Positions 33,584-44,103 of a DNA stretch of 64,000 bases are shown here, piece after piece. The notes under the pieces were generated by a model that worked only from the letters and a program-made list of their open reading frames with translations, was not told the origin of the DNA and searched no databases. The stretch covers positions 1,984,001 to 2,048,000 of the forward strand of contig CBDBZX010000002.1 of assembly GCA_965213645.1 (NCBI GenBank), in the 5' to 3' direction. The position numbers and the translations under genes are program-made. Position 1 is the stretch's first letter. Each line of letters starts with the position of its first letter. This stretch comes from CBDBZX01 sp965213645 (GTDB lineage Bacteria; Deinococcota; Deinococci; Deinococcales; Trueperaceae).

Positions 33584-36500
33584 AGTACCTGTTCGTTCTC
33601 TTAACGCTGTTCCCCTTCGCCTTCGCCGATGAAGTCAAAGGGATCGTCCCCGGCGACGCGCTCGGCTGGGAGATTGAAGAGGTCGTCATGACCCTCTCGC
33701 TCGGTCAGGAGAGCCCCGTCAAGCTGGAAATCTACTCCCCCGGCTTCGACCCGGACGACTACCGCGCCGCCTTAGAGGGGCGCGAGGAGTTGGGTGACGA
33801 GAGCTACGGCGATACGCCCCTAGCAGGTGAATTCGTCTTAGAAAACGGCGACACGATTGCCGAAGGGCGCTATGAAGTCGAGCAGCACGAGTGGGAAACG
33901 CTCTATGAGGGAACGCTGGAGAAAGGCGCTTACACGCTCCGCAGCCACTTCTACGGTCTCGGCAAAAACGCCTTTATCGTGCGCGTTACGACGCCCGACC
34001 CGAGCATCAGCTCGATTCGCTTCGCCGAAGGCATCGAGCTTTTCGACGTGCGCTCGGATGAGTGGACGCAAGCCTTCCAAGCCAAGCTGCCCCGCGAAGG
34101 TGTGCCTGCACGCTACGCCCTCTACGACGGCGACGGTGCGAGCGAACTCGAGGCGAAAGTGGTGATGGCGGACGGCAGCGAACACGCGTTGAGCGTGTCG
34201 GAGGACCTCGAGTGGACCGTCTGGGAGTTCACCAAAGCAGGAACCTATACGGTCTACTTGCGTCAACCCGAAGGGGCATATCAATACTCCAACACCGTCG
34301 CCACCAAGACCCTCTATCCCGAGCCTATCGTCGTCGAGGTCGTGGATACGCAGGGCAATACCCTAGATATTTCCGCTCGCATCACGGGCTACAGCGAGCG
34401 AGAGGTCACGCTAGAGATACCAGAGGATTATGGGCTCGTTGACGTTCAGACAGACGGCGCAAGAGGTGAAGACACGCAGGTGAACTTCGGCTTTGAAGGC
34501 GGACGTGTACGTTACGTGCTAGAGCAAGTCCCGGTTGAGGTAGAACCTGAACCCGACACAGTGACTGAACCCGTCGCATCACAAGAAGAAGCAGTCACGC
34601 TGACCAGAGACCTCGACCTGCGCGAAGTCTTACCGGGCGAAACCGTCACGGTTTCCCTCGACGTCAGCCACAACAGCGACGACGCTATTACCTATACGCT
34701 GAGCGACACGCCGCCCGAGTGGTTGGAGCCGCTGAACGAGCCCACCTTCGAGGGCGCGTTAGCCGCAGGCGAAACGGCGACGCATACGTATGAAGCGTCT
34801 GTGCGCTTCGGCGCAGAGGCGACGAGCGAATTTTTGGCGCGGCTGACCTCTTCGATTGGCGACGCTGGCGCGTCTGAGAGCATCACGCGCCGCTTGATTC
34901 CGGTTGAAAAGAGCGCCGCCTCGGATGTGGTTTTAGAAGGTCAAAGGGCAGTCTTCACCGTGCGCGTAACGAACCCCTTAGGGCGCACCGTCAGCTTCGA
35001 CTTGCGCGAGTCGCCGCAACAGGGCTTAGGCTTGGACGCCGAGCCCGTCATCCCTGTGACCCTGGAAGCCAACGAGAGCAAAACCTTTGAATTCACCGCG
35101 CAGCCAGGGCGCACAGGTATATTCGACAACCAAGCGTCGGTCTTTATCAACCAGACACCTGCTGGTCTGCCTGCCGGGGCGAGCTTAGAGGTTAAACCCA
35201 TACTCGTTCCTGAACGCACCTCTTTGGTGACGCTGCCGTTCAACGTCGAAGCCGAAGGCAGAGTGGTAGACGACGCAGCAGAAACAGGCGGCACCTTGCT
35301 CATCCGTCATCAGGTCCCAACTAACGCAGCGTATGAGCCGGGTTCGTCGCGCTTAGACGGCGCTTTAACCCCCGACCCGCTGACACGGACGGTGGAAGAA
35401 GATGGTGGAGTCACCTACCTCTACTGGGAACTCCCCTACACCACCGAGGGCACGCTGAGCTACACCCTCACGCATCAGGAGAGCCTGGACGCTTTAGCCG
35501 AGCCCGCTTTAACGCTGCGCTTCGGCAAGCGCGAGCTGTTCTTGGAGGGTGAGGTTCCCTTTGAAGAGGTGCGGAGCGCACGAGAGGTCATCCCGAGGGG
35601 GCGCGACGGGCTCATCCGCGAGCCCATGCCCGGCACGGTCTACCGCACGACGGACGCGGCGAAAGTGGTCATCGAAGGTCCGATTGTCAGAGAGGTCGAA
35701 CTGCTCCTAAACGGCGTTCCGGTGAATGACGACGCTTTGGGCAAGCGCGTGATTGACGAGCAAAGAGGTGTGCAGAGGCTCGAGTACTACGGCCTCCCCC
35801 TAGAGGTCGGCAGCACCCTTATCGAAGCGACGATGGGCGGCGCACGCGACCAAGTCGAGGTCTTTAGAGCGGGCAACCCGACCTCTTTGGAAGTTGTACC
35901 GACGATGCTCGAGGCCGACGGCGTCACGCCAATCGAGCTAGAGATTCGTGCGCTGGACGAGTTCGGCGTCGCCAACGGCTTCGGCGCGGTGACACTGCAG
36001 ACAGACCTGGAACCTCTTGACGAGGACGCTTTTCCGAGCGAGTCGGGCTATCAGGTCTTGCTCCAAGATGGCGAAGCAACGGTGCGTTTAGAACCCGTCT
36101 TGACGCCGCAACAAGCGAACTTAACGGCGCGTTTTAGCGACCTAGAGACGCAAGAGACCTTTTACTTGGGCGGCACGGACGAACCGCTCTACACCTATCA
36201 GGGCAGCGTCAGCGTGAAGCTGAGCCAAGGCGAGCTTAGCTATACGGGCGTAGCGAGAGGTTACGTCGAAATGCCACTCGGCGACGGCACGCTGCAAGGC
36301 GCACTCGATACGGGCGGCGATATCGCCGAAGAGGACGACCCTTCAGAGCGCTTTCCGATTACGGGCAGCGGCAACGACGCGCAGCCCGCCTTGCGCTCGG
36401 ACGACCTCATCGCGGTGCGCTACGACGACGACACCTTTAGCATCGGCTACTACGCGGACAGCTTAGGCGTGCCGGGGTTGGAAGGCGTAGCAAACGGCAC

Positions 36501-38220
36501 CGCCTTGCAGGGCGAAGTGCGCACCGACTTTCTGGGTGGCGAACTGGTCGGCACGGCCTATGCGAGCCTCTTGCCCACCGACCAACGTACTGAAACGATT
36601 ATCCCCGACGGCACGCGGCGCTACACACTCGACGTTGCGCCGATCAAGCCCAGCAGTGAGACCGTCACCGTGCGAACGGGCGCGGAGGAGCGCGTATTAG
36701 AGAGGTTGGAAGACTACACCTTAAACGATGTGACAGGTACGTTAACCCTCTCCAGACCGCTCTTCCCTACCGATGTGAGCGGCGTTGAGACACGCCTTGA
36801 AGTCACCTACGCACCCGCTGAGAGCCCACGCGAAACGATTTCTGCGGGCGGCGGGGTCAGCTATCAAATCGGCAGTTGGGCGTTCGGGGCGGGTCTCGCC
36901 AGTTTAGACGGCGTGCAGCTTGGCGCGTATGCGGACTATGTGGGGGTGGGCTCGAGCTTCCGCGTCACCTACCGCTACGACGAGGATTTACGCTCACAAG
37001 TCGGCGCGTCAGGTACGCTCACGCAAGGCGCGTTCGGGGCGAGCGCCAACATCAGCTATACGGACGCGCTCCAAGGCCAGGCCCGCGTCTCCTACAGCTT
37101 GAGTGGCGGACAACGCGCCGTGGTCGAACACAGCGCCAGCAGCGTCCGCAACCAGACGAGCGCCCTGTACGAACTCGACGTTGACGACTTTACCTTCGGC
37201 TTGGGGGCAGGCTACTTGTGGGAAGAACAAGCCTATAGCGCCGTCGCCCGCGCAGGTTATCAGGCGGGTAGCGCCAACTTCAGCCTCACGCATACGCAAC
37301 CCTTTGGCAACGCGGACCCTATCAGCGATTTCCGCGTGAACTATCAGCTTGACGAGAACTTAGCGGCGGACTTAGGGGTCGTCTACACCTGGGGCGGCGA
37401 GTTAGTCGGCAACGTCTCGCTGGTGCAGACGTTAGGGCGGAGCAACCTCTCACTCGCCTATCAGCTTCCCGGCGCAGACGGACGCGGCAACCGCGCCCGC
37501 TTCGGCGTCGAGACGCCCCTGCCGCTCAGCGACGCCTGGAGCTTAGACCTCTCGGCGAACATCGACCAGGGCTTCTCTGACGGCGAGACCTTAGCGAGCG
37601 CAGGCGCAGGCGTGCGCTACCGCAAGGACGACTTTGTCGCTACCGCTTCGTCTGAAGTGAGTTACGACAGCACGCAAGAGGACCCTTTCAAGATCACCTT
37701 TAGAGGCGGCGCAACCGGACAGCTTGACCATCAGCAGACCTTATCCTTCGACGCCACCTATCAGCTCATCCCCGAAGCCGAAGGGGAGTTTACAGCAGCT
37801 TACGCGCTCCGAAGCTCGTACCTCACCCTCTTGACCTATCACCGCTTGGAGACAGGCGGCGAGGACGGCAGCGAGTTAGAGGGCGAACTCGCGCCGACGC
37901 TCTCGTATAAGCGCTGGCAACTCCGCCCCGGCTTCGCCTACCGCGTCCCCTTGTGGAACGACCGCAAAAGCACCTTTTTAGCGTCTTTGGGTGGACACTA
38001 CTACCTCACGAATTATGCGGGCGTGGGCGGCTCGGTCTACCACGAGTGGCAGCCCGCTACGAGCAGCAGCGCCACCGCCTTCGGTGTTGAAGGCTCGCTA
38101 CGCGTGGTTGACGAGTTATGGCTCGCCTTGGGTTACACCTTTGAAGGATTCGACGGGCTCTCTGAAGATACCCGCAGCGGTTTACACCTACGCTTTGAGC
38201 TGTTGGGTGGAGGTCAGTGA
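33580..38220 (+). CDS. 1546-residue surface protein with C-terminal beta-barrel (candidate outer-membrane anchor/exporter)
   Basis: Signal peptide of 16 residues (YLFVLLTLFPFAFA). Residues about 20-280 are unassigned strand-rich sequence. DUF11/CARDB-like sandwiches follow (EVLPGETVTVSLDVSHNSDD, VVLEGQRAVFTVRVTNPLG). A Big-1/invasin-like domain lies near 765-860 (TSLEVVPTMLEADGVTPIEL). From about 870 the chain is alternating amphipathic strands to the end (LHLRFELLGGGQ), with the element ERVLERLEDYTLNDVTGTLT, which recalls strand-loop motifs of large outer-membrane proteins. I read this as a beta-barrel of many strands. GGAG precedes the ATG; both ends overlap the neighbouring genes. No exact family recognised. 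Confidence 0.8.
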   Translation: MKYLFVLLTLFPFAFADEVKGIVPGDALGWEIEEVVMTLSLGQESPVKLEIYSPGFDPDDYRAALEGREELGDESYGDTPLAGEFVLENGDTIAEGRYEVEQHEWETLYEGTLEKGAYTLRSHFYGLGKNAFIVRVTTPDPSISSIRFAEGIELFDVRSDEWTQAFQAKLPREGVPARYALYDGDGASELEAKVVMADGSEHALSVSEDLEWTVWEFTKAGTYTVYLRQPEGAYQYSNTVATKTLYPEPIVVEVVDTQGNTLDISARITGYSEREVTLEIPEDYGLVDVQTDGARGEDTQVNFGFEGGRVRYVLEQVPVEVEPEPDTVTEPVASQEEAVTLTRDLDLREVLPGETVTVSLDVSHNSDDAITYTLSDTPPEWLEPLNEPTFEGALAAGETATHTYEASVRFGAEATSEFLARLTSSIGDAGASESITRRLIPVEKSAASDVVLEGQRAVFTVRVTNPLGRTVSFDLRESPQQGLGLDAEPVIPVTLEANESKTFEFTAQPGRTGIFDNQASVFINQTPAGLPAGASLEVKPILVPERTSLVTLPFNVEAEGRVVDDAAETGGTLLIRHQVPTNAAYEPGSSRLDGALTPDPLTRTVEEDGGVTYLYWELPYTTEGTLSYTLTHQESLDALAEPALTLRFGKRELFLEGEVPFEEVRSAREVIPRGRDGLIREPMPGTVYRTTDAAKVVIEGPIVREVELLLNGVPVNDDALGKRVIDEQRGVQRLEYYGLPLEVGSTLIEATMGGARDQVEVFRAGNPTSLEVVPTMLEADGVTPIELEIRALDEFGVANGFGAVTLQTDLEPLDEDAFPSESGYQVLLQDGEATVRLEPVLTPQQANLTARFSDLETQETFYLGGTDEPLYTYQGSVSVKLSQGELSYTGVARGYVEMPLGDGTLQGALDTGGDIAEEDDPSERFPITGSGNDAQPALRSDDLIAVRYDDDTFSIGYYADSLGVPGLEGVANGTALQGEVRTDFLGGELVGTAYASLLPTDQRTETIIPDGTRRYTLDVAPIKPSSETVTVRTGAEERVLERLEDYTLNDVTGTLTLSRPLFPTDVSGVETRLEVTYAPAESPRETISAGGGVSYQIGSWAFGAGLASLDGVQLGAYADYVGVGSSFRVTYRYDEDLRSQVGASGTLTQGAFGASANISYTDALQGQARVSYSLSGGQRAVVEHSASSVRNQTSALYELDVDDFTFGLGAGYLWEEQAYSAVARAGYQAGSANFSLTHTQPFGNADPISDFRVNYQLDENLAADLGVVYTWGGELVGNVSLVQTLGRSNLSLAYQLPGADGRGNRARFGVETPLPLSDAWSLDLSANIDQGFSDGETLASAGAGVRYRKDDFVATASSEVSYDSTQEDPFKITFRGGATGQLDHQQTLSFDATYQLIPEAEGEFTAAYALRSSYLTLLTYHRLETGGEDGSELEGELAPTLSYKRWQLRPGFAYRVPLWNDRKSTFLASLGGHYYLTNYAGVGGSVYHEWQPATSSSATAFGVEGSLRVVDELWLALGYTFEGFDGLSEDTRSGLHLRFELLGGGQ

Positions 38221-41200
38221 TGCGCCGCCCCACCTCTTCCTCCACATCTGAAAGCAACATCCCCATGAATGAGACCACCATGCACAAGTTTGATTCGTAC
38301 CGAACCCTCAGGCACTTACGCTACTTGGGACTTCTCATCCTCTTCGCGTCTTTGGTCTGCCAAACCGTCTACGCCGAGGGGAGTAGAGACCTCATCCGCA
38401 ACGGCGGCAACCGCGCCTTTTTAGAGCACCGCACAGGCACGAGCGGCAGCTACGTCACGGCGGGCATCCCCCGCGTCACGGTGATCCGGGTCTACGCCGA
38501 AGCTAACGAGGTGGTGGCGCTGGGCTCCTCCGCCAATGGCGTCGGCAGCGGCACCATCCGCGTGCGCGGGCCGGGCGGCTTCACACCCTACGTCTGTCCG
38601 CCACCAGGTACGAACAACACGGGCAAAATCCTCAACCGCTCTCAAGAGGTCGCCGGGCCGAACTACAACGGCGTGAACCCCGGCGGCTATACGCCCTGCA
38701 CCTTCGTCGCGCTCAACGCGGGCATCTACGAGATAGACTTCACCCAGCCCGCGACGGCGAACAACACGAACCCTACGACGCTCGCCGTGAGCGCTGATTG
38801 GCCTGCGCAAACAGCCACGAACAACTGGGTCACGGCTTGGGACGTTACGGTTTTTGACGGCAACGTGGCGCAGAGCGGGCGCGTCTTCGCCCGCTACTAC
38901 GCGCTCAACCTCGGGAGCGGCAACGCGAGGGTCAACCTGGACGTCATCGTGCAGACCATCGACGGCTACCGCTACGAACTCGAGCAAGACATCGAGCCCT
39001 TCGGCTTCATCTTCTTCGCCAACCGCAAAGGCTTTAGAGATGGGGAGGGCAAAGCTCTCTACCGCTCGATTCAGCTCAACAACGACGACACGCTCCAGCC
39101 GGGGCAGACCTTTAACGCGCCTGATCAGCCCGACGACATCGACAACAACGAAGTGACGCACAAAATCTTTTTGAACGAGCCGGACGGCAGTATGCCAGCT
39201 ACCGCCGCCACACCGAGCGGCACCGACACCTGGCTCTACCGCGCTGACGCCAAAGCGCCGCCCATCCCGCAGGACTTCGCCTTTACGGGCCGGGACGGAA
39301 CCCAGAACCAAGCGGGTACGGGTTTAGGAGGTACGTTCTCCTTCGTCAACCCCTTAGATGGCACCGACGACGCCCCTGCGCCCAACGCCTACAACATCAC
39401 GCTCGAGTTTTCCAGCGGCGCGACCCCGCGCGTGCTCGCAGGCACCGCCGACCCCGACGTGACCACCGAAGTTAAATGGGACGGCAAAGACGGCGACGGC
39501 GACGACGTACCTGCCGGCAGCGGTGATTTCATTGCCACGGTCAGGCTCTTCGCGGGTGAGGTTCACTTCCCCTTCCTAGACGTCGAGGACGCGCCCACGG
39601 GCATCACCATCACGCGCCTCAACACACCTGCAGGCAGCGCCACCACTGGCATCGCCGACCCTGGGCGCATCTACTACGACGACAGCGTCTTTACAAACGG
39701 ACAAAAAGAGCTTGACGGCATCATCACGCCACCCGCCGCGCACACCTTTACGGGCGACTTCGGCAACCATAGAGGCATCGACACCTGGGTCTACTACCCG
39801 ACCTCTGAGCCCGAACAAGCCAGCATCGTCATCCGCGAGGCGGACCTCTCGGTTGCCATGACGGACGACCCCGACCCCGTCTTGCCAGGCGGACCTATCA
39901 GTTACACCTTTACGGTAAGCAACCTTTCGGACGGCTCGGAGGGGACCGTAGACGCGGTGGACGCGGATGTCACGGACACCTTTCCTCCTGAATTGACGAA
40001 CGTACAGTGGCGCTGTGAGATTACGGCGGAGGGCACGTTTGCCGACGAACCTCTCTCGGCGAGTAGCTGCGCGGCCTCGTCGGGCACGGGCGATATCGAC
40101 ACAACTGTGAACCTCAAGCGGGGCGCAACCGCCACCTTTACCGTCACGGCGACGGTCGCTCAAAACGCAAGCGGCACACTGACGAACACGGCCACCGTAA
40201 GACGAGGAACCGACGCCAGCGACCCTGATGCGAGCAACGACGAAGCGAGCGAAACGACGACGATAGACGCGAACCCAGGCGTCGCGGGTAGCGTCTTTGA
40301 CGACGCGAACGCAAACGGCACCTTTGACAGCGGTGAGAGCGGCCTAGCGGGTGTAACGGTGGTGCTCTATGACCCAAATGTAAATAGCTGCCGCGCCGCT
40401 CAGACGAACGCAGCGGGCGACTACGTCTTTACGAACGTTACAGACGGCGCGTATCAGCTTATCGAAGCGGCCTCCGAGACCGCGCCGAGCCCGGCGGCGT
40501 GTCCGCCTCTCGAGGAAGACCCAGCAGGGTACGGCTCCACAACGGCGAATACTTTGGCTGTGAATGTGGCGGGCTCGAGCGTATTCAATCAGAACTTTGG
40601 CGATTCAGATAACCTCGACTACGGCGACGCACCTGCCTCTTACGGCGACGCCCAGCACGCCGTTCCGCAAACGCCCGAGCTTTACCTAGGCGCAATCGCC
40701 CCCGACGAGGAAAGCCAGCCCCAGAACGCGGCCAACGGCGGCGCGGACGGGACGGGCGACGACGCAAACGGAACGGACGACGAGGATGCTTTCAGTACGC
40801 TACCCCCCCTCGCCACGGACAGCAGCAGCTACACCTTAGAGGTGCCGCTGACGAGTGGTAGCAGCGTTGCGACGCTCTACGGCTGGGTTGACTTCGACGG
40901 CGACGGGCGCTTCTCGGCGAGTGAGGCCGCTACCGCTAACGTAGCTGCCGGAGCGAGCACGGCGACGCTCAGTTGGAACAGCGCCAACGGCAACGCACCC
41001 ACAGGCTTGAACGAAGGCACGACCTTTGCCCGCTTGCGCCTGACCACGGACGACCTCACGGATGAGGCGAGCACCACTGAGGACGAACGCGCCGCCGTCG
41101 CCGCGACTGACGGCGAGGGCGAGGACTACCCCGTCGAGGTACTCGGGCGCGTCTACACCTGCCCCGCCGCCAAAGCGGACCTCTGGTTTGCCAACGACGA

Positions 41201-44087
41201 GTCGGGCAGTGTGGACGCAACCGAGTTCGACAACGCCCTCGACTTCCTCTACCAAATCTCCGACGAATTCATTTATGACGATATAGACGGCGTCAAGGCC
41301 GGCGTGACAGCTTGGGCTGATCTCGTTGACTCCATTGAAGTGGTCATGCCGATTACAGAGACGTTTGGCGACCCCGGCGATTCAGGTTTGATCAGTTCAG
41401 GCTCAGTAACAACGGATGGTGACGGGCGAGGCTTGCGTGAGCTTTACAGCAGTAGGCAGAACACCTCACAAGGCACGCGCCTCGATTACGCCACAAACTA
41501 CCTCGCTGATCTGATTGAAGCGGGCAATGGACGCCGGGTAGATACGCCGCAAGTCGCCGTCATCTTGACCGATGCGTTTGACTATCAGCTCAACGACGCC
41601 GCCGACGGAGGCGGTGACGCCTGGATTGCCGAAGCAGATCGGCTGAGAAACGCCGGTCCCGATGGCACAAATATCCTTGTGATCGTCACTGAGGCGGCAG
41701 CAACCGCCTACAACACGAACAGCACATCGAAAGCCACAGTCGACGCCGTAGCAGGCGCGAACGGTCTCGTCGTTGTCGCGCCGACCTACGCCGAGGCAGC
41801 CGACGCCACCAACGGGTATGTCCAGCAGGTCGTGGACGCGGTGTGCGAACTGGCCGTACTCAACGCGCCCCAAGTGGACCTCTCGCTCAGCAAAGAGGTT
41901 GACAACGACGCGCCCGCCGAAGGCGACCTCGTCACCTTTACGCTGACGCTAGAGAACGGCGGTCCGGACGACGCCACAGACGTCGAAGTCACCGACCTCT
42001 TGCCGAGCGGCCTGCGCTTCTTCTCGGCCTCCTCAGCTCCCCAACCCACGAACTACGACCAGGGCACCGGCGTGTGGGAGGTGGGCACGCTAGCGAGCGG
42101 CTCGAGCGCCACCCTTACCCTCACCGCGAGGGTCGAGACGGGCGCACCTGCGCAGATTACCAACAGCGCACAGGTGAGCGCTTTGGAACAGAATGACGCC
42201 GATTCAGCGCCGAACAACGATGACCCGGACGAGGACGACCAAGACGCCGTCACCTTAAACGTCTACCGCGTCTCTCCTGCGGCGGGCGACATCGTCATCA
42301 ACGAACTCCTCTTCAACCAAAGCAAGAGCGGCAACATAGGCGCTGCTGATAACGACGAGTTCATCGAACTTTATAACGCAAGCAGCAACACGGTTGACCT
42401 CTCCGGTTGGCAACTCGTCGACGCCAACCTCATAGCAAATGATCCTGACGGTCCTAGCGGCAATATCAACGGCAATAGCAACAACGCGGCGGTTCCCTAT
42501 ACTTTCCCTTCTGTGCAGTTAGCGCCGGGTGAATACGCTGTTATTTGGGTAGGTGAACGCGCCGTAAGCCGCGACGTGCCAGCCGCGTTCCAGACTTGGC
42601 TAGGGAGAAATCCGAAGCTCAGCAATAGCGGCGACGATATGTGGCTCTACGACGCGGAAGGACGCATTGTGGACTATATCGCGTATGGTCCAGACAACGA
42701 AATTGACTCTCCCGCACCGCCAGACACGTTAGGGCTGTGGAACAAGCAGTTCAGCAATTCACTCTCAAGCGCGGCTAAAGGTCAGTCCATCAGCCTGACA
42801 CCGAACGGTCAAGACAGCAACTCGAGCGCCTGCTGGGAGCCTACTACTAGCGGCTTAGCCAACATCGATGGGCGTTGCCCCGGCTACCTGCCAACACGTG
42901 ACAGTGACGCGAGGGTCGTTGACGGCGTAGAGCGCGTCACCAGCATCGCGCAGAACAACAACGGCTTTGAAAAACGCATCACGGGTACGCTTTTCTACGA
43001 CGACGGTTTGAATAGTGGGACGGCAAATAACGCTTTACAAGAGGTTGATGAGCAGGGCGTACCTGGGGTTGTCATCACCGCGACGGATGGTACGAATACC
43101 GTGAGCACCACAACAGACGGCGCGGGCAACTACAGCCTCATCATCCCAGATACGTTCGGTGACGAGATCACTCTTTCGCATTTGGAACAGCCCGCGACGG
43201 GTTATAACGACGGTACGACCGTCACCCTCGCGGATACCTTCAAGGACGCGGACGTCTCGAGCGTCACCTTCACCTTAAACGAGCAAGCTACCTACAACTT
43301 CGGTGTGGTGAGAGAGAGCACCTTACGCCCCGACCAGAGCGGTCAAGTCGGTCCGGGCAATGTGATTAGCTACACGCACCTCTTTACGCCGGGCACACCC
43401 GGAGAGGTCAGCTTGAGCGTAACCGGCAGCTACAGCTATCAGGTTTTTAGTGACGCAGGCTGCGACGGCATCATTCAGACGAGTGAGCAGGTGGACGTAC
43501 TCGGCACAGGCGTTACGGTTGACGAAACTTGGCCTCGAGCTGAGGACGGTTCTTTAGCGCCTTGTACCTTGGAGCTGCGCGTTTTCGTCCCCGAAGGTGA
43601 GCCGAGCGGACGCCTTGACCTTGCAACCTTGAGCGCGAATCTGACCTACGCGAACAACGCGAACGTAGTCGAAACGCTGAGCGTGACCGACGTAACCACC
43701 GTGACGGTGGGGGGACGGCTCGAGCTAAGCAAGCGCGTTGCCAATGTTACGGTTAACCCTGACCCGGTAGACGCGGACTTTAGCACGGTGGGTGAGGGCA
43801 AGCCAGGCGACGTGCTCGAGTACTGCATCACGTACCAAAACTTAGGCACTGAAACTTTGACACAAACGCAATTCAGCGACCCTGTCCCCTTCTTCACCTC
43901 TTTTGAAACGGACGCTTACGGCGCAGGGCAAGACATCCAGTGGACCGATGACGACACAGTCACCTACCTGAGCGCCACTACAGGCGACGATGCAGGCGAG
44001 CTAAATGGCGGCGTTGTGCAGGTCGCTATCGGCGAGGTCGACGCGGGCGAAGCGGGCGAGGTCTGCTACCGGGTGCGCATTCGCTAG
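38220..44087 (+). CDS. Giant multidomain surface protein: DUF11, SdrD-B, GEVED, VWA, lamin-tail
   Basis: About 1955 residues. I use the ATG at 38220, six bases after GGAGG and overlapping the previous stop (TGATG); an upstream GTG at 38217 is also in frame. The signal-type helix (YLGLLILFASLVCQTVYA) starts about 37 residues in, so translation from a later ATG is possible. Approximate domains: DUF11 from 539, SdrD-B 687, GEVED-like 798-976 (YGWVDFDGDGRFSASEA), VWA 984-1213 with a MIDAS-like DESGS, DUF11 1218-1350, lamin-tail domain 1355-1487 (IVINELLFNQSKSG...EFIELYNASSN), SdrD-B-like 1583-1693, terminal DUF11 from 1833 ending in CYRVRIR. Probably an adhesin or structural surface protein. Confidence 0.85.
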   Translation: MRRPTSSSTSESNIPMNETTMHKFDSYRTLRHLRYLGLLILFASLVCQTVYAEGSRDLIRNGGNRAFLEHRTGTSGSYVTAGIPRVTVIRVYAEANEVVALGSSANGVGSGTIRVRGPGGFTPYVCPPPGTNNTGKILNRSQEVAGPNYNGVNPGGYTPCTFVALNAGIYEIDFTQPATANNTNPTTLAVSADWPAQTATNNWVTAWDVTVFDGNVAQSGRVFARYYALNLGSGNARVNLDVIVQTIDGYRYELEQDIEPFGFIFFANRKGFRDGEGKALYRSIQLNNDDTLQPGQTFNAPDQPDDIDNNEVTHKIFLNEPDGSMPATAATPSGTDTWLYRADAKAPPIPQDFAFTGRDGTQNQAGTGLGGTFSFVNPLDGTDDAPAPNAYNITLEFSSGATPRVLAGTADPDVTTEVKWDGKDGDGDDVPAGSGDFIATVRLFAGEVHFPFLDVEDAPTGITITRLNTPAGSATTGIADPGRIYYDDSVFTNGQKELDGIITPPAAHTFTGDFGNHRGIDTWVYYPTSEPEQASIVIREADLSVAMTDDPDPVLPGGPISYTFTVSNLSDGSEGTVDAVDADVTDTFPPELTNVQWRCEITAEGTFADEPLSASSCAASSGTGDIDTTVNLKRGATATFTVTATVAQNASGTLTNTATVRRGTDASDPDASNDEASETTTIDANPGVAGSVFDDANANGTFDSGESGLAGVTVVLYDPNVNSCRAAQTNAAGDYVFTNVTDGAYQLIEAASETAPSPAACPPLEEDPAGYGSTTANTLAVNVAGSSVFNQNFGDSDNLDYGDAPASYGDAQHAVPQTPELYLGAIAPDEESQPQNAANGGADGTGDDANGTDDEDAFSTLPPLATDSSSYTLEVPLTSGSSVATLYGWVDFDGDGRFSASEAATANVAAGASTATLSWNSANGNAPTGLNEGTTFARLRLTTDDLTDEASTTEDERAAVAATDGEGEDYPVEVLGRVYTCPAAKADLWFANDESGSVDATEFDNALDFLYQISDEFIYDDIDGVKAGVTAWADLVDSIEVVMPITETFGDPGDSGLISSGSVTTDGDGRGLRELYSSRQNTSQGTRLDYATNYLADLIEAGNGRRVDTPQVAVILTDAFDYQLNDAADGGGDAWIAEADRLRNAGPDGTNILVIVTEAAATAYNTNSTSKATVDAVAGANGLVVVAPTYAEAADATNGYVQQVVDAVCELAVLNAPQVDLSLSKEVDNDAPAEGDLVTFTLTLENGGPDDATDVEVTDLLPSGLRFFSASSAPQPTNYDQGTGVWEVGTLASGSSATLTLTARVETGAPAQITNSAQVSALEQNDADSAPNNDDPDEDDQDAVTLNVYRVSPAAGDIVINELLFNQSKSGNIGAADNDEFIELYNASSNTVDLSGWQLVDANLIANDPDGPSGNINGNSNNAAVPYTFPSVQLAPGEYAVIWVGERAVSRDVPAAFQTWLGRNPKLSNSGDDMWLYDAEGRIVDYIAYGPDNEIDSPAPPDTLGLWNKQFSNSLSSAAKGQSISLTPNGQDSNSSACWEPTTSGLANIDGRCPGYLPTRDSDARVVDGVERVTSIAQNNNGFEKRITGTLFYDDGLNSGTANNALQEVDEQGVPGVVITATDGTNTVSTTTDGAGNYSLIIPDTFGDEITLSHLEQPATGYNDGTTVTLADTFKDADVSSVTFTLNEQATYNFGVVRESTLRPDQSGQVGPGNVISYTHLFTPGTPGEVSLSVTGSYSYQVFSDAGCDGIIQTSEQVDVLGTGVTVDETWPRAEDGSLAPCTLELRVFVPEGEPSGRLDLATLSANLTYANNANVVETLSVTDVTTVTVGGRLELSKRVANVTVNPDPVDADFSTVGEGKPGDVLEYCITYQNLGTETLTQTQFSDPVPFFTSFETDAYGAGQDIQWTDDDTVTYLSATTGDDAGELNGGVVQVAIGEVDAGEAGEVCYRVRIR

Positions 44088-44103
44088 GAGGACGCCTCAT
44101 TAT

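Noticed and set aside
38421..39311. 296-codon antisense frame within the giant surface gene
   Set aside because: Composition is that of a reverse-complement shadow (Val/Arg/Ala-rich) and the sense strand carries recognisable domains.
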